Positions 7,313-16,684 are shown, counted from the first letter of the stretch. The stretch: 64,000 nt of DNA from Neofamilia sp964346535 (GCA_964346535.1 CAYFUN010000002.1:1-64000), one strand, 5' to 3'. The notes: generated by a model not told the origin, from the sequence alone. Numbers and translations: made by a program.

Positions 7313-8782
7313 CTAGTCATTTTCTAGGCCCAGTCTTTTTATTTTGTAGAGGAGGCTGTTGCGATTAAGGTCTAAAACTCTGGCAGTTTTTGAATAATTC
7401 CAAGAATTTTCTTCTAAATATTTTCTTAAAAGTTCTCTTTCAAAATCGTCGACCATATCGTTGAAGCTTAGTCGTTCAACTTGTTTTTTCTTCTCCGGTT
7501 TTATTTCTTCGCCTAAAAATCTTTCTTTGAGATAGGCTGGAATATTTTCTACTGTCAAATAGCGAGAGTCGCCTGAGGAATTTACTAGCATATTTTCTAC
7601 TAGGTTTTCTAGCTCTCTAATATTTCCTGGCCAAGGATAGGAGTCTAGAATTTTTTTCAGCCTTGAGTCGATACCTATGTGAGGTTTGCCAAGGGGCTTG
7701 TTGTACCTTCTTATAAAGTATTCGATTAGGATGATTATGTCCTTCTTCCTATCTCTAAGGGGTGGAATGTTTATTGTAAAGCCAGCGATTCTATAGTAAA
7801 GGTCTTCTCTGAGTTTTCCCTTTTGAATTAGGTCAAAGGGGTCTTCGTTAGTTGCTGAAACTATTCGGCAGTGAATTGGATAGGCCTTGGAGTCGCCAAG
7901 ACGAGTGACTCGTTTTTCTTGCAGGGCCCTTAGAAGTTTTGCTTGGAGGCCCATAGGCATGGTGTTAATGTCGTCAAGAAAAAGTGTTCCGCCTTTGGCT
8001 TTTTCAAAAAGTCCTTTGGAGTCAACTGCTCCAGTGTAGGCTCCCCTTACTGTTCCAAAAAGCATAGACTCTAAAAGATTTTCTGGAATGGCTGAACAGT
8101 TTATGCCAATAAAGGGCTCCTTGGACCTGTCGCCAAAGTTGTGGATGGACTGAGATAGAACTTCTTTGCCTGTGCCTGTTTCTCCTATTATTAAAATTGA
8201 ATTGTCTAGGAAGGCAACGTTTTGGGCAATGTTAATTACGTTTTTAATTTCTTCTGAGTCTCCAACAATATTGGCAAAAGTATATCTGGTTCCATTTTCT
8301 GCATAGACTGGCAGGTCTTTTTCTAAACTTGCGTTGTGCTTTCTCTTTTTTTCAATGGTATCTACTAAAACCTGGTGGAGAGAGTCTTCACTTCTACCAA
8401 CTGTATAGACGGCAACGGTCTTTCCGTCTAAGATTATTGGATAGGTTGAGTAGGAGATATATCTTTCAACTCCTCCTAGTTTTGAGTGGGCAGAGTACTT
8501 GTTTAAAATTGGTTTTTGTGATTTTAAAACCTTGTAGTGCTCTGAGTTTTCTGGTCCTGAATAGCCATAGGCCTCCCAGGTGTATTTGCCAAGCATATCT
8601 TTTCTATCTCGATTTTCTTGGATCTCCTTGGCCCTGTTGTAGATAATTATTTTCCCATTGGAATCGGTTATTAAAATGCCATCTGCCAGGCTGTCAAAAA
8701 AGTCCATTAGGTCCTGGTGGAGTTTTGGATTTTCTTCTAGTTTTTCGCTGTTAAATATGTCTATAAATTTTATTTCTTTCAT
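7313..8782 (-). CDS. Sigma-54-dependent activator (PAS-AAA+-Fis), probable hut regulator
   Basis: A 489-residue activator of RocR type. A PAS sensor domain (about 25-135) precedes the AAA+ domain (about 170-400) with Walker A GETGTGKE (200-207), the sigma-54 contact loop as GAYTGA (247-252; F replaced by Y, a known tolerated variant) and Walker B TLFLDD (266-271). A Fis-type helix-turn-helix closes the protein (about 455-485). It lies directly upstream of the sigma-54-dependent hut operon in the same orientation. The inferred role is to sense a histidine-pathway compound through PAS and open the promoter at 7196-7211. The ligand is unknown. No receiver domain is present, so it is not a two-component regulator. 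Confidence 0.92.
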   Translation of the reverse strand: MKEIKFIDIFNSEKLEENPKLHQDLMDFFDSLADGILITDSNGKIIIYNRAKEIQENRDRKDMLGKYTWEAYGYSGPENSEHYKVLKSQKPILNKYSAHSKLGGVERYISYSTYPIILDGKTVAVYTVGRSEDSLHQVLVDTIEKKRKHNASLEKDLPVYAENGTRYTFANIVGDSEEIKNVINIAQNVAFLDNSILIIGETGTGKEVLSQSIHNFGDRSKEPFIGINCSAIPENLLESMLFGTVRGAYTGAVDSKGLFEKAKGGTLFLDDINTMPMGLQAKLLRALQEKRVTRLGDSKAYPIHCRIVSATNEDPFDLIQKGKLREDLYYRIAGFTINIPPLRDRKKDIIILIEYFIRRYNKPLGKPHIGIDSRLKKILDSYPWPGNIRELENLVENMLVNSSGDSRYLTVENIPAYLKERFLGEEIKPEKKKQVERLSFNDMVDDFERELLRKYLEENSWNYSKTARVLDLNRNSLLYKIKRLGLEND

Positions 8783-8883
8783 CTTATTCCTCTCTTATAT
8801 TCTATCTTAAATTGGGGCTTTTTTAAAGGTGGCCAAGTATATAAATTTAGATTAAAGATTTTTAAGATTCTTTAGGCTTTTTA

Positions 8884-8892
8884 TGGTATAAT
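8884..8892 (+). promoter_or_regulatory. Extended -10 promoter of murC
   Basis: TGG-TATAAT (8884-8892) is an extended -10 element 27 bases before the ATG at 8919. The -35 region is weak. Confidence 0.6.
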
Positions 8893-8918
8893 GGTTTTTG
8901 ATAAAAAGAGAGGTAAAG

Positions 8919-10301
8919 ATGTTTCGTTTTGATATAGATAAAAATAAGGGTAAAAAAATCCACTTTATCGGCATAGGTGGAGTTAGTATGAGTGCACTTG
9001 CTGAATATATGTACAGCAAGGGCTATAGGGTTTCTGGTTCTGATGCAAAAGTTTCAGAGCTGACAGAAAGACTAAAGGCAGATGGCATAGAAGTTTTTTA
9101 TGAACACAAGGCAGAAAATGTAAATGGAGCTGACCTTGTTGTTTATACTGACGCAATTTCTATGGACAATGAAGATTTAAAGGCTGCCATTAGAGAAAAA
9201 ATTGATATTGTCGACCGAGCAGAGTTTTTAGGAAATCTTATGAGAGACTTTGATTTTTCTATTGCTGTTTCTGGAACTCACGGCAAAACTTCTACAACAT
9301 CTATGATCACTGAAGTGATTTTCGATTTAGAAGAAGATCCTACTATTATGCTAGGAGGCATGTTAGATAAAATCCACGGCAATATTAAACTGGGATCTAA
9401 CAAGTTATTCCTAACTGAAGCTTGTGAGTACAAGGCCAACATAAAAAAATATTTTCCAAGGCTGGCTATAATTTTAAATATTGACGAAGACCACTTGGAC
9501 TACTTTGACAATATTGACCACATTATTAAAACCTTTGAAGACTACTGCGAAAACCTAGGACCAGATGATTATATTTTAGTTAACGCCGACGATGAAAATT
9601 CTCATACTTTAAAAGACCACTGCTCTTGTAAGTATATAAGTTTTGGCGTCGACAAAATGGCAGACTATACTGCTAAGAACATTGACTTTAGAGAATCTGG
9701 ACTTCCAAAGTTTGACGTCTACTTTAAGCACAAAAAAATTGCCCACTTGGATTTGAGCGTTATGGGCAAGCACAATATTTATAACGCCTTGGCTGCTTTT
9801 GCTGCCTGCCATATTTATGGCTTGGACTCTGATCTGATTGCTAGAAAAATTTCTGCCTACACAGGAGTTCACAGGAGGTTAGAATTTAAGGGAACCTTTG
9901 ATGGCATTGACGTCCTAGACGACTACGCCCACCACCCTACTGAAATAAAGTCTGCCCTAGCTGCAATTAGAAATAGCTATGCCAACGACATTTATTGTAT
10001 TTTCCAACCTCATACCTATACAAGGACCAAGCTACTATTAAATTCCTTTGCCCAGTCCTTTGACAATGCTGACAAAATTATTATTCCAGATATTTATGCT
10101 GCCAGAGAAAAAAACTATGGCGACATCCACTCAAAGATGTTAGTTAAGTCTATAAACTCCAACGGCAAGGACGCTATTTATTTGGGGTCCTTTGAAGAAG
10201 TTGAAGAGTATTTATTAGACCATGCCAAGCCTGGCGACTGTATTGTCACTATGGGTGCAGGAGATGTTTATAAAATTGGAGAAAATCTTTTAAAGAAATA
10301 A
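8919..10301 (+). CDS. murC: UDP-N-acetylmuramate--L-alanine ligase
   Basis: First amino-acid ligase of peptidoglycan precursor synthesis, joining L-alanine to UDP-MurNAc with ATP. The 460-residue protein has the N-terminal UDP-binding GIGGVSMSALAEY motif (19-31), the ATP-binding GTHGKTST motif (119-126) and DDYAHHPTE in the C-terminal domain, all diagnostic for MurC. I chose ATG 8919, after GAGAGGT; an upstream in-frame TTG at 8898 lies too near the -10 box to be credible. It is a single-gene unit with its own promoter and terminator. Confidence 0.96.
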   Translation: MFRFDIDKNKGKKIHFIGIGGVSMSALAEYMYSKGYRVSGSDAKVSELTERLKADGIEVFYEHKAENVNGADLVVYTDAISMDNEDLKAAIREKIDIVDRAEFLGNLMRDFDFSIAVSGTHGKTSTTSMITEVIFDLEEDPTIMLGGMLDKIHGNIKLGSNKLFLTEACEYKANIKKYFPRLAIILNIDEDHLDYFDNIDHIIKTFEDYCENLGPDDYILVNADDENSHTLKDHCSCKYISFGVDKMADYTAKNIDFRESGLPKFDVYFKHKKIAHLDLSVMGKHNIYNALAAFAACHIYGLDSDLIARKISAYTGVHRRLEFKGTFDGIDVLDDYAHHPTEIKSALAAIRNSYANDIYCIFQPHTYTRTKLLLNSFAQSFDNADKIIIPDIYAAREKNYGDIHSKMLVKSINSNGKDAIYLGSFEEVEEYLLDHAKPGDCIVTMGAGDVYKIGENLLKK

Positions 10302-10308
10302 ATTTATG

Positions 10309-10337
10309 CTCGAAGTTTTTTTGACTTCGAGTTTTTT
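10309..10337 (+). terminator. Terminator of murC
   Basis: CTCGAAG (10309-10315) pairs with CTTCGAG (10325-10331) and is followed by six T. Confidence 0.85.
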
Positions 10338-10374
10338 ATTGAAGAAAAATTAAAAACTTTGCAGCTGATTTTTA

Positions 10375-10383
10375 TGTTATAAT
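10375..10383 (+). promoter_or_regulatory. Extended -10 promoter of argS
   Basis: TGT-TATAAT at 10375-10383, about 50 bases before the argS start codon. Confidence 0.6.
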
Positions 10384-10433
10384 TTAGAGAAGTATACGAT
10401 GACGAAAATTTTTAACTTTAGGGAGGATAGATT

Positions 10434-12125
10434 TTGATAGATTTTAAAGGTGAAATAATAAAACTTATAGAAGGAAAAATTTCTGACATAGATGAAAGTG
10501 TACTAGAAAAGCTTATTGAAGTTCCACCAAATCCTGCCATGGGCGACTTTGCCCTACCAGCCTTTTCCTTTGCAAAAGCAATGAAGAAGGCGCCAAATTT
10601 AATTGCAGGAGAATTAGCTGAGACTTTAGAGTCTCCATACTTTGAAAAAATCGAAGCCAAGGGACCTTATCTAAACTTTTTTATAAAGAAGTCCATGTTA
10701 GTTGCAGATGTTTTAAAGGATGTCTACGAAAAGAAAGATCGCTTTGGTTCAAGTGACCTAGGCCAAAATAGAAATTTAATTGTAGAATTTTCTAGCCCAA
10801 ATATTGCCAAGGCCTTTCACATTGGCCACCTAAGGTCAACTGTTATTGGAAATTCGCTGAGAAATATTTTTGACTTTTTAGGTTTTAAAACCATTGCCAT
10901 TAACCACTTAGGCGACTATGGAACTCAGTTTGGACTTTTAATTACTGCCTATAAGCTTTGGGGCGATCCTGAAGCCATTGACAAAAATCCAATTCCAGAA
11001 CTTTTAAAGCTTTACGTTAGAGTCAACCAAGAAGCTGAAGAAGATCCAAGTCTAAGGGACCAAGCTAGAGATTGGTTTAGAAGACTAGAGGCTGGCGAAG
11101 ACGAAGCTGTTAGGCTGTGGACTTATTTTAGAGAAGTTTCTCTGTCTGAGTTTAACAGAGTTTATAAGATGCTAGACATTGACTTTGATTCTTGGAACGG
11201 CGAGGCCTTTTATTCTGACAAGATGGACGAAGTCGTCAAGGACTTAGAGGATGCTAAGCTTTTAGTTCCATCTGATAATGCAATGATTGTAGACCTTGAA
11301 AAATATTCTATGCCGCCAATGTTAGTTAAAAAGTCTGACGGCTCTACCCTTTATGCAACTAGAGACTTGGCCGCTGCCTACTACAGGCACAAGACCTATG
11401 ATTTTTATAAGAACATTTACGTTGTAGGCTCTCAACAAAACCTACACTTTAGACAGCTCTTTACTGTTCTAGAACTTTTAGGAAAAGACTGGGCAAAAGA
11501 TTGTGTTCACGTTCCTTTCGGCATGGTGTCATTGCCTGAAGGAACTATGTCTACTAGACGTGGCAATGTTGTCTATTTAGAAGATGTGCTACTAACTGCC
11601 ATTGACAAGACAAAAAATATTATTGCCGATCGTGACATTGAAGACAAGGAAAGACTCGCTTCTGACATTGGTATTGGGGCTGTAATTTTCCAAGAGTTAT
11701 TTAACGACAGAAACAAGGATTATGTCTTTGATTGGGACAAGCTTTTATCCTTTGAAGGAGAAACTGGACCTTATGTTCAATACACCCACGCAAGAATCTC
11801 TTCTCTACTAGAAAAGGGAAACTTTAATGTAGAGGATAAGGTTGATTATTCTCTTCTTAATTTAGATGAAGAGTTTGAAATTTTGAAAAATATTTATGGC
11901 TTTAAGGACACTGTTGTAGATGCTGGAGACAAGTACCAACCTTTCTTTATTTCCAGACACTTGGTAGCCCTTTGCCAGGCCTATAATTCCTACTACGCCA
12001 ACACTTCCATTTTAGTTGATGACGAAGACTTAAAAAAGGCAAGGCTGGCCCTGTCTTTTGCAGTGAAAACTGTAATTAAAAATGGCTTGGGACTTTTGGG
12101 AATGAAGGCACCTGAGAAGATGTAA
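10434..12125 (+). CDS. argS: Arginyl-tRNA synthetase
   Basis: Class I aminoacyl-tRNA synthetase charging tRNA-Arg. The 563-residue product has the N-terminal Arg-tRNA-synthetase domain, the HIGH motif (AFHIGHLRS, about 128-136), GTMSTRRGNVV in the KMSKS position (usual for ArgS) and a C-terminal anticodon-binding DALR domain. The start is a TTG at 10434, chosen because GGGAGG lies eight bases upstream and the next in-frame ATG would remove part of the N-terminal domain. It is transcribed from its own promoter; a hairpin repeat and a terminator follow. Confidence 0.96.
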   Translation: MIDFKGEIIKLIEGKISDIDESVLEKLIEVPPNPAMGDFALPAFSFAKAMKKAPNLIAGELAETLESPYFEKIEAKGPYLNFFIKKSMLVADVLKDVYEKKDRFGSSDLGQNRNLIVEFSSPNIAKAFHIGHLRSTVIGNSLRNIFDFLGFKTIAINHLGDYGTQFGLLITAYKLWGDPEAIDKNPIPELLKLYVRVNQEAEEDPSLRDQARDWFRRLEAGEDEAVRLWTYFREVSLSEFNRVYKMLDIDFDSWNGEAFYSDKMDEVVKDLEDAKLLVPSDNAMIVDLEKYSMPPMLVKKSDGSTLYATRDLAAAYYRHKTYDFYKNIYVVGSQQNLHFRQLFTVLELLGKDWAKDCVHVPFGMVSLPEGTMSTRRGNVVYLEDVLLTAIDKTKNIIADRDIEDKERLASDIGIGAVIFQELFNDRNKDYVFDWDKLLSFEGETGPYVQYTHARISSLLEKGNFNVEDKVDYSLLNLDEEFEILKNIYGFKDTVVDAGDKYQPFFISRHLVALCQAYNSYYANTSILVDDEDLKKARLALSFAVKTVIKNGLGLLGMKAPEKM

Positions 12126-12136
12126 AATCGCGAAGA

Positions 12137-12166
12137 ACGGGGATAGTCCTTTAGGTCAGTCCCCGT
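12137..12166. repeat. GGGGAC hairpin repeat, copy 3
   Basis: ACGGGGA (12137-12143) pairs with TCCCCGT (12160-12166) around a TCCTTTAGG core. A short T run follows, so this copy may also help terminate argS. Confidence 0.65.
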
Positions 12167-12204
12167 TTTATTTGGAATTTGTGGTGAAAAGACTTGTAAG
12201 AAAT

Positions 12205-12230
12205 GGGGACACAGCTAAAGCAATTTCCCC
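12205..12230. repeat. GGGGAC hairpin repeat, copy 4 (degenerate)
   Basis: GGGGACA...TTTCCCC around a CAGCTAAAGCA core; the stem keeps about five pairs. TTGTGGTGAA upstream (about 12178-12188) also precedes copy 7. Confidence 0.55.
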
Positions 12231-12275
12231 AAAAATAGCTTCAATATATAATTTGTTTCTTAAACTAAAAATTAA

Positions 12276-12310
12276 AAAAATTAGCTAGGATTTTACTCCT
12301 AGCTTTTTTT
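12276..12310. terminator. Bidirectional terminator between argS and the YczE-like gene
   Basis: AGCTAGGA (12283-12290) pairs with TCCTAGCT (12297-12304), with A/T runs on both sides. The stop codon of the minus-strand gene (12299-12301) falls inside the stem. Nearly the same sequence recurs at 13199-13232. Confidence 0.8.
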
Positions 12311-12952
12311 CACGGTCTTAAGTTTTTTAAAATTTTCTATGGTTTCTAAAATATTTTCTTGTTTAACTTTTTTTGGATCAAATTTTAAAAGGCTAATAAA
12401 TATTTGTAAAAATATTCCAGCAAAAATTGCATTAATTACAGTTCCAAAGCCTACCATGCCGCCAAATAAATAAGCAAGGCCAACTACAAGGAGTTCGCAA
12501 ATTAATTTTGTTGTTCCAACTTGGATGCCAAATTTTTTTGAAAGGCCCAAGTACATTGAGTCTCTTGGCCCTGCTCCAAAGCCTGAAGATATATAGAGTA
12601 AGGCACCTAGTGCAGTTATTGCCATGCCTATGGTCATGTAGACCAAAGACGGAACTAGGTCAGTTTGCATATGGAAAAAACCTGAATCGATTATAAGTTG
12701 AAAAACTGGCCCAACTACAAGGCTGTCTGCAATTGTTCCTAGACCAAACTTCTCCCCTAAAAGTATTGCAATTAATAAAACGCCTCCTGCAACAATAACA
12801 GAAACATAGCCTATGGGAATTCCTGTAGCCTTAGTAATAGCTGAATGAAAGGAATTCCAAGAGTCTAAGCCAATATTTGCAAAATAAACAAAACTAAGAC
12901 CTAGGCCAAACATGATAAGGCCTAAAAATAATCTTATTAACCTTTTGGTCAT
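12299..12952 (-). CDS. YczE/YitT-type membrane protein
   Basis: A 217-residue integral membrane protein with about five to six hydrophobic helices, beginning MTKRLIRLFLGLIMFGLGLS. The repeated pattern of paired glycines and the SGFGAGPRDSMYLGLSKKFG segment are typical of the YczE/YyaS (DUF6198-like) membrane family, whose transport or regulatory role is unknown. The ATG at 12952 is preferred because AGGTGAC lies right before it; an upstream ATG at 12982 has no ribosome site. It is alone on its mRNA, and its stop codon lies inside the terminator stem. Confidence 0.75.
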   Translation of the reverse strand: MTKRLIRLFLGLIMFGLGLSFVYFANIGLDSWNSFHSAITKATGIPIGYVSVIVAGGVLLIAILLGEKFGLGTIADSLVVGPVFQLIIDSGFFHMQTDLVPSLVYMTIGMAITALGALLYISSGFGAGPRDSMYLGLSKKFGIQVGTTKLICELLVVGLAYLFGGMVGFGTVINAIFAGIFLQIFISLLKFDPKKVKQENILETIENFKKLKTVKKS

Positions 12953-13198
12953 AAAGTCACCTACGATTTTAATTTTAAGCAAAAATTTTTTTCGCTCTTT
13001 TTCTATCTTATCATATTTAGATTTTTTTCTCAGAAAAAATTTTATAGTTAAATGCTCGTAGTAGCTATCGCCATTTTCAAAATCTACTTAGGACAAAAAT
13101 TATATTTCTTAACTTACATATCGTAGTTGCTTCGCCGTTAGCAAAATTTATTTAAAAACACAATCTATTTCTTTAGCTAAAAAATAAAATAAAACCAA
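12953..13198. other. AT-rich intergenic region with two diverged repeats
   Basis: No gene is supported. Two related segments of about 27 bases (13056-13083 and 13121-13147; CGTAGT-GCT-TCGCC-TT--CAAAAT) lie 65 bases apart. The region probably also carries the promoter of the minus-strand gene at 12952; a TATGATAAGATA stretch near 13005-13018 (minus strand) is a weak candidate. Confidence 0.4.
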
Positions 13199-13232
13199 AA
13201 AAATTAGCTAGGATTTTACTCCTAGCTTTTTT
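13199..13232. terminator. Second copy of the AGCTAGGA terminator
   Basis: The stem AGCTAGGA (13206-13213) / TCCTAGCT (13220-13227) and flanking A and T runs match the terminator at 12276-12310 base for base over about 35 bases. It serves the metallopeptidase gene that ends at 13244. Confidence 0.8.
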
Positions 13233-13243
13233 CACATTTAAAT

Positions 13244-14080
13244 TTATATGTCTCCACTAAAGGTGTCGCCGTGGTCTAGGTCGCCGTACTTGTAACCGAG
13301 ATTAAACCATTTCATTCTCTGCTCGCTGGTTCCGTGGGTAAATTTGTCTGGCACAACTTGGCCCCAGGCTTTTTCTTGGATCCTGTCGTCTCCTACTCCT
13401 GCTGCTGCGTCCATGGCCTCTTGGAAGTCGCCTTCTTCAAGGTAGCCATTTTCTTGGGTGTAGTGGGCAAAGACTCCTGCATAGTAGTCGGCTTGAAGCT
13501 CAAGTCTGACCATATACTTGTTAAAGTCTGCCTCTGACAGCTGGTCTTTAAGCTGGTAGACTTTTTGTAGGGTTCCCAGCTGTTTTTGGACATGGTGGCC
13601 AACTTCATGGGCAAGGACATAGGCCAAGGCAAAGTCGCCTTCTGCCTCGTATTCGGTTTTTAAGTCATGATAAAAGGACAAATCGATATAAATCTTTTCG
13701 TCATTTGGACAATAAAAGGGACCAACGTTTGAACTTGCAAGACCACAACCTGTGTTTATTGAATCTGAGTAGATGTTTAAAGTTGGTTCTCTATAGGTCA
13801 TGTCATATTGGGCAAAGATTTCCTTCCAATAGTCTTCTGTGTCTGCAAGGACCACTGACAAAAAGGCATCTAATTCTTTTTCTTCAGCAGTTTGGGTGTA
13901 TTCTTGGTTAACTTGGGTTCCTTGAGTGTCTTGGTTAGGTAATATATCTGCTGGAACTTTGCCAAAAAGCAGGTACATTATTAGGAGAATTATTATTCCG
14001 CCACCACCAAGGGCAACGCCTCCCCCTTTTGGCCCGCCTCTTTTTACATTAGAACTTTGTCGTCTGCCTTCCCATTTCAT
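13244..14080 (-). CDS. Putative neutral zinc metallopeptidase (YpfJ family)
   Basis: A 278-residue single-span membrane protein: a basic, glycine-rich N-terminus, a transmembrane helix (about 26-40), then an extracytoplasmic domain with the zinc motif HEVGHHVQ (158-165) and ELQADYYAG, which supplies a further ligand. Length and motif order fit the putative neutral zinc metallopeptidase family (PF04228, YpfJ). The substrate is unknown in the family. AAGGAGAAG precedes the ATG. It is flanked by its own terminator and, upstream, hairpin repeat copy 5. Peptidase activity is inferred from the motif only. Confidence 0.88.
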   Translation of the reverse strand: MKWEGRRQSSNVKRGGPKGGGVALGGGGIIILLIMYLLFGKVPADILPNQDTQGTQVNQEYTQTAEEKELDAFLSVVLADTEDYWKEIFAQYDMTYREPTLNIYSDSINTGCGLASSNVGPFYCPNDEKIYIDLSFYHDLKTEYEAEGDFALAYVLAHEVGHHVQKQLGTLQKVYQLKDQLSEADFNKYMVRLELQADYYAGVFAHYTQENGYLEEGDFQEAMDAAAGVGDDRIQEKAWGQVVPDKFTHGTSEQRMKWFNLGYKYGDLDHGDTFSGDI

Positions 14081-14135
14081 AAGCTTCTCCTTTGTATAAA
14101 TTATTTTTCTTATGAGTATTTTACCCTCTTTGGAT

Positions 14136-14189
14136 TTGTTGACACAAAAATGTTTATGTTAAAGGGGACAGACCTAAAGGACTGTCCCC
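14136..14189. repeat. GGGGAC hairpin repeat, copy 5, with conserved upstream block
   Basis: GGGGACA (14164-14170) / TGTCCCC (14183-14189). The preceding TTGTTGACACAAAA (14136-14149) is identical to 18740-18753 before copy 8, so the repeat unit is longer than the hairpin. Confidence 0.75.
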
Positions 14190-14213
14190 AAAACACTTTT
14201 CAACAAAACAAAT

Positions 14214-15032
14214 TTAATTTTTCTTGCTTGCAATATATTCTTCTTGCAGGTCCTTGTAGCCTTGGACTAGATTTTTTATTAGGTCGTTGTTTTTTACGTC
14301 AAAGTCTATGGACTCAATGGATTTTATTGGAAGTATTCCAACTGTTGTGCCTGATAAAAAGGCTCCGTCTACGTCTACTAGGTCTACATCTCTTATTACT
14401 TTTTCTTCTAATTCAATTCCAAGTCTGTCAAAGATTTTTTCTAGTCTGGACCTGGTTATGCCTCTAAGGACTCGATCAGCTGGGGCAGATATTACCTTGC
14501 CGTTTTTCGTAAAATAAAGATTTGTCCTTGAGCCTTCTAGAAGTTCTCCGTCTGCTGTTCTTAAAAGGGCTTCAAAACTTTCTGTGTCTAGCATAAATTT
14601 TGCAACTTCTCTTTTAAATTCGTGGCGGAGGATTTTTAGGTTTGGATCTTGTCTTTCGTAGTCAAAGATTGCAACCTTTATTCCTTCTTCTAGATCTTCT
14701 TCGCTTACCTGTCTGTCATAAAATTCATAAGCCAAATATGAATCCTTGTAGACTATTAGTTTTAAAAGTGAGTCTTTAAGCTCATTTTTTTCTATTACTG
14801 TGTATAGGTCTTTTTCAATTTGGTCCCTGGTCCTTGAAAGTTTTAGGCCAAGTTTTTTTGCTGTTGCTTCTAGCCTGTCCATGTGGTCTTCAAAAAACAT
14901 AACCACTGAGTCTTTGACTACAAAAACTTCGTATTGAGGCTCTTCTTTTATAGCTTCAAAATAAGTTGAGTCTTCAACTTCGCTAACTTGTCCATTGTAG
15001 ACTAAATATTTTCCTTGGGCTTCGTTTATCAT
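14214..15032 (-). CDS. Class IV PLP aminotransferase
   Basis: A 272-residue fold-type IV aminotransferase (branched-chain aminotransferase / D-amino-acid transaminase / aminodeoxychorismate lyase superfamily). Visible signatures are LLEGSRTNLYF (the EGS-N motif that binds the cofactor phosphate), RVLRGITRSRL and FLSGTTVGILPI. The substrate cannot be chosen from sequence alone. TAGGAGGT, which overlaps the end of the cardiolipin synthase gene upstream, provides the ribosome site, so the two genes are probably co-transcribed. Confidence 0.85.
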   Translation of the reverse strand: MINEAQGKYLVYNGQVSEVEDSTYFEAIKEEPQYEVFVVKDSVVMFFEDHMDRLEATAKKLGLKLSRTRDQIEKDLYTVIEKNELKDSLLKLIVYKDSYLAYEFYDRQVSEEDLEEGIKVAIFDYERQDPNLKILRHEFKREVAKFMLDTESFEALLRTADGELLEGSRTNLYFTKNGKVISAPADRVLRGITRSRLEKIFDRLGIELEEKVIRDVDLVDVDGAFLSGTTVGILPIKSIESIDFDVKNNDLIKNLVQGYKDLQEEYIASKKN

Positions 15033-15043
15033 CTTATAACCTC

Positions 15044-16659
15044 CTAAAGAATTGGGGATAGGAGTCTGGATATTGACTCTGCCATCCTTGAATATATTTT
15101 TCTCTTATTGTATTTTTCCATAGAATATTTTTCACTTTCTTCCATGTCCTCTTCAAATTGCTTGGCCAAGTTATTGTTAATGCCGTAGTCGTACATAAAG
15201 GCGTTGACTTCAAAGTTTAGGGCAAAGGACCTGATGTCAAAGTTTGCTGTCCCAACTGTTGAGACGAAGTTGTCTATTAGTACCATCTTTGAGTGTAAAA
15301 AGCCGTGGTTTTCGTAGTAGTAAACTTCTGCCCCATACTTCATTAGCTCTGCCAGGTAGGACCTAGAGGCTGATTTTACAAAGGGGTGGTCTGGTTTTTT
15401 TGGAACCATTATTTTTACATCTACTCCTGAATAAGCTGCCATTCGCAAGGACTTAAAAAGGCCTTCGTCTGGAATGAAGTAAGGGGTTTGGATATAAATT
15501 CTCGATGTGGCTGACTCAATCATTTTGCTAAAGCCGTCTCTGATTTGTTCTAACTCGTTGTCTGGGCCTGATGATATTATATTCATGGCCACATTGTAAT
15601 CTTCTTCGCCGTTATAAATGTAGGATTGGTAGCAGCCACAATCATCTCCTGTAGCAAATTTATAGTCTAAGTAAAATCTATTTGTCAGGTCGTTAACTGC
15701 TTCTCCTTGGACCTTGAGATGGGTGTCTCTCCACTTGCCAAATCTTTTTGACCTGTCTATATATTCGTCGCCAATGTTAAAGCCCCCTACATAGCCGACC
15801 TTCGAGTCAATAACTATAACCTTTCTGTGGTTTCTAAAGTTCATTCGTATGTTTAGGTGGCCTAAAATTGCTGGGAAAAATATGCCTAACTTGACGCCAT
15901 TTTCTTTTAGTTCTTTTCTATCTCTTCTGCTTAAATTTCTGCCGCCCATGCCGTCGACTAAAACTTTTACATCTAGACCTGCTTGGGCTTTTGCTATTAG
16001 TACTTCTTTAANNNNNNNNNNNNNNNNNNNNNNNNNNNNNNNNNNNNNNNNNNNNNNNNNNNNNNNNNNNNNNNNNNNNNNNNNNNNNNNNNNNNNNNNN
16101 NNNNNNNNNNNACTAAAACTTTTACATCTAGACCTGCTTGGGCTTTTGCTATTAGTACTTCTTTAATCTGATCAAAAAAGTCTCCTGACTTTATTATATA
16201 GGCCTGGATATAAATTGAGCTTTTGGCTTTTTTTAGTTCACTTATTAGGTCGTCTTTGAGACTAAGGCCGTCATAAAATATGTCTACTTTATTGTGTTCG
16301 TTGTATCTAGAATAAGAGTTGTTTGATAGAAGTTTTATTAGACCTTGGTAGTCATAGGACTTTATGTCTTGGTACTTGTAGGCTCCCTTGTTAATGGCCT
16401 CTATTCTCTCTAGGTCTTGGTGATAAATTTTTCCAAAGGAAATATCTTTTTCTCTAAAGGACCTGGAATTGGTCATGTCAATGCCAAAAAGGAGATAGAG
16501 AATGGATCCGACTCCTGGGAACAACAAAATTACCATGACCCAAAGGATGGTTGATGTCGGCGGCTTTTTTTCTTTAAATATTACAATCAAAGCAAATATT
16601 ATGTCTATCCAAAATAATAAACCAAAGGTGGATAGATAAATTCTAATAAATTCAGTCAT
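15044..16659 (-). CDS. cls: Cardiolipin synthase (gene crosses an assembly gap)
   Basis: Phospholipase-D-family enzyme that makes cardiolipin from phosphatidylglycerol at the membrane. Two N-terminal transmembrane helices (MTEFIRIYLS... and PTSTILWVMVILLFPG...) are followed by two HKD motifs: HRKVIVID with GGFNIGDEY, and HSKMVLID with GTANFD. The ATG at 16659 follows a GGAGAG site. The gene is split by 100 N (16012-16111), but the 55 bases on the left of the N run (15957-16011) are repeated on its right (16112-16166). Removing the N run and one copy gives a continuous 487-codon frame (486 residues), the normal length. So the split is an assembly artefact. Confidence 0.93.
16012..16111. other. 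Assembly gap (100 N) inside cls
   Basis: Flanked by identical 55-bp sequences (15957-16011 and 16112-16166), showing that the two contigs overlap and no sequence is missing. Confidence 0.95.
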
Positions 16660-16684
16660 TGTTATTCTCTCCGTGTTGTCAATT

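Noticed and set aside
15957..16166. True tandem duplication within cardiolipin synthase
   Set aside because: The copies abut a run of exactly 100 N and merging them restores the normal frame and length, so it is a contig overlap.
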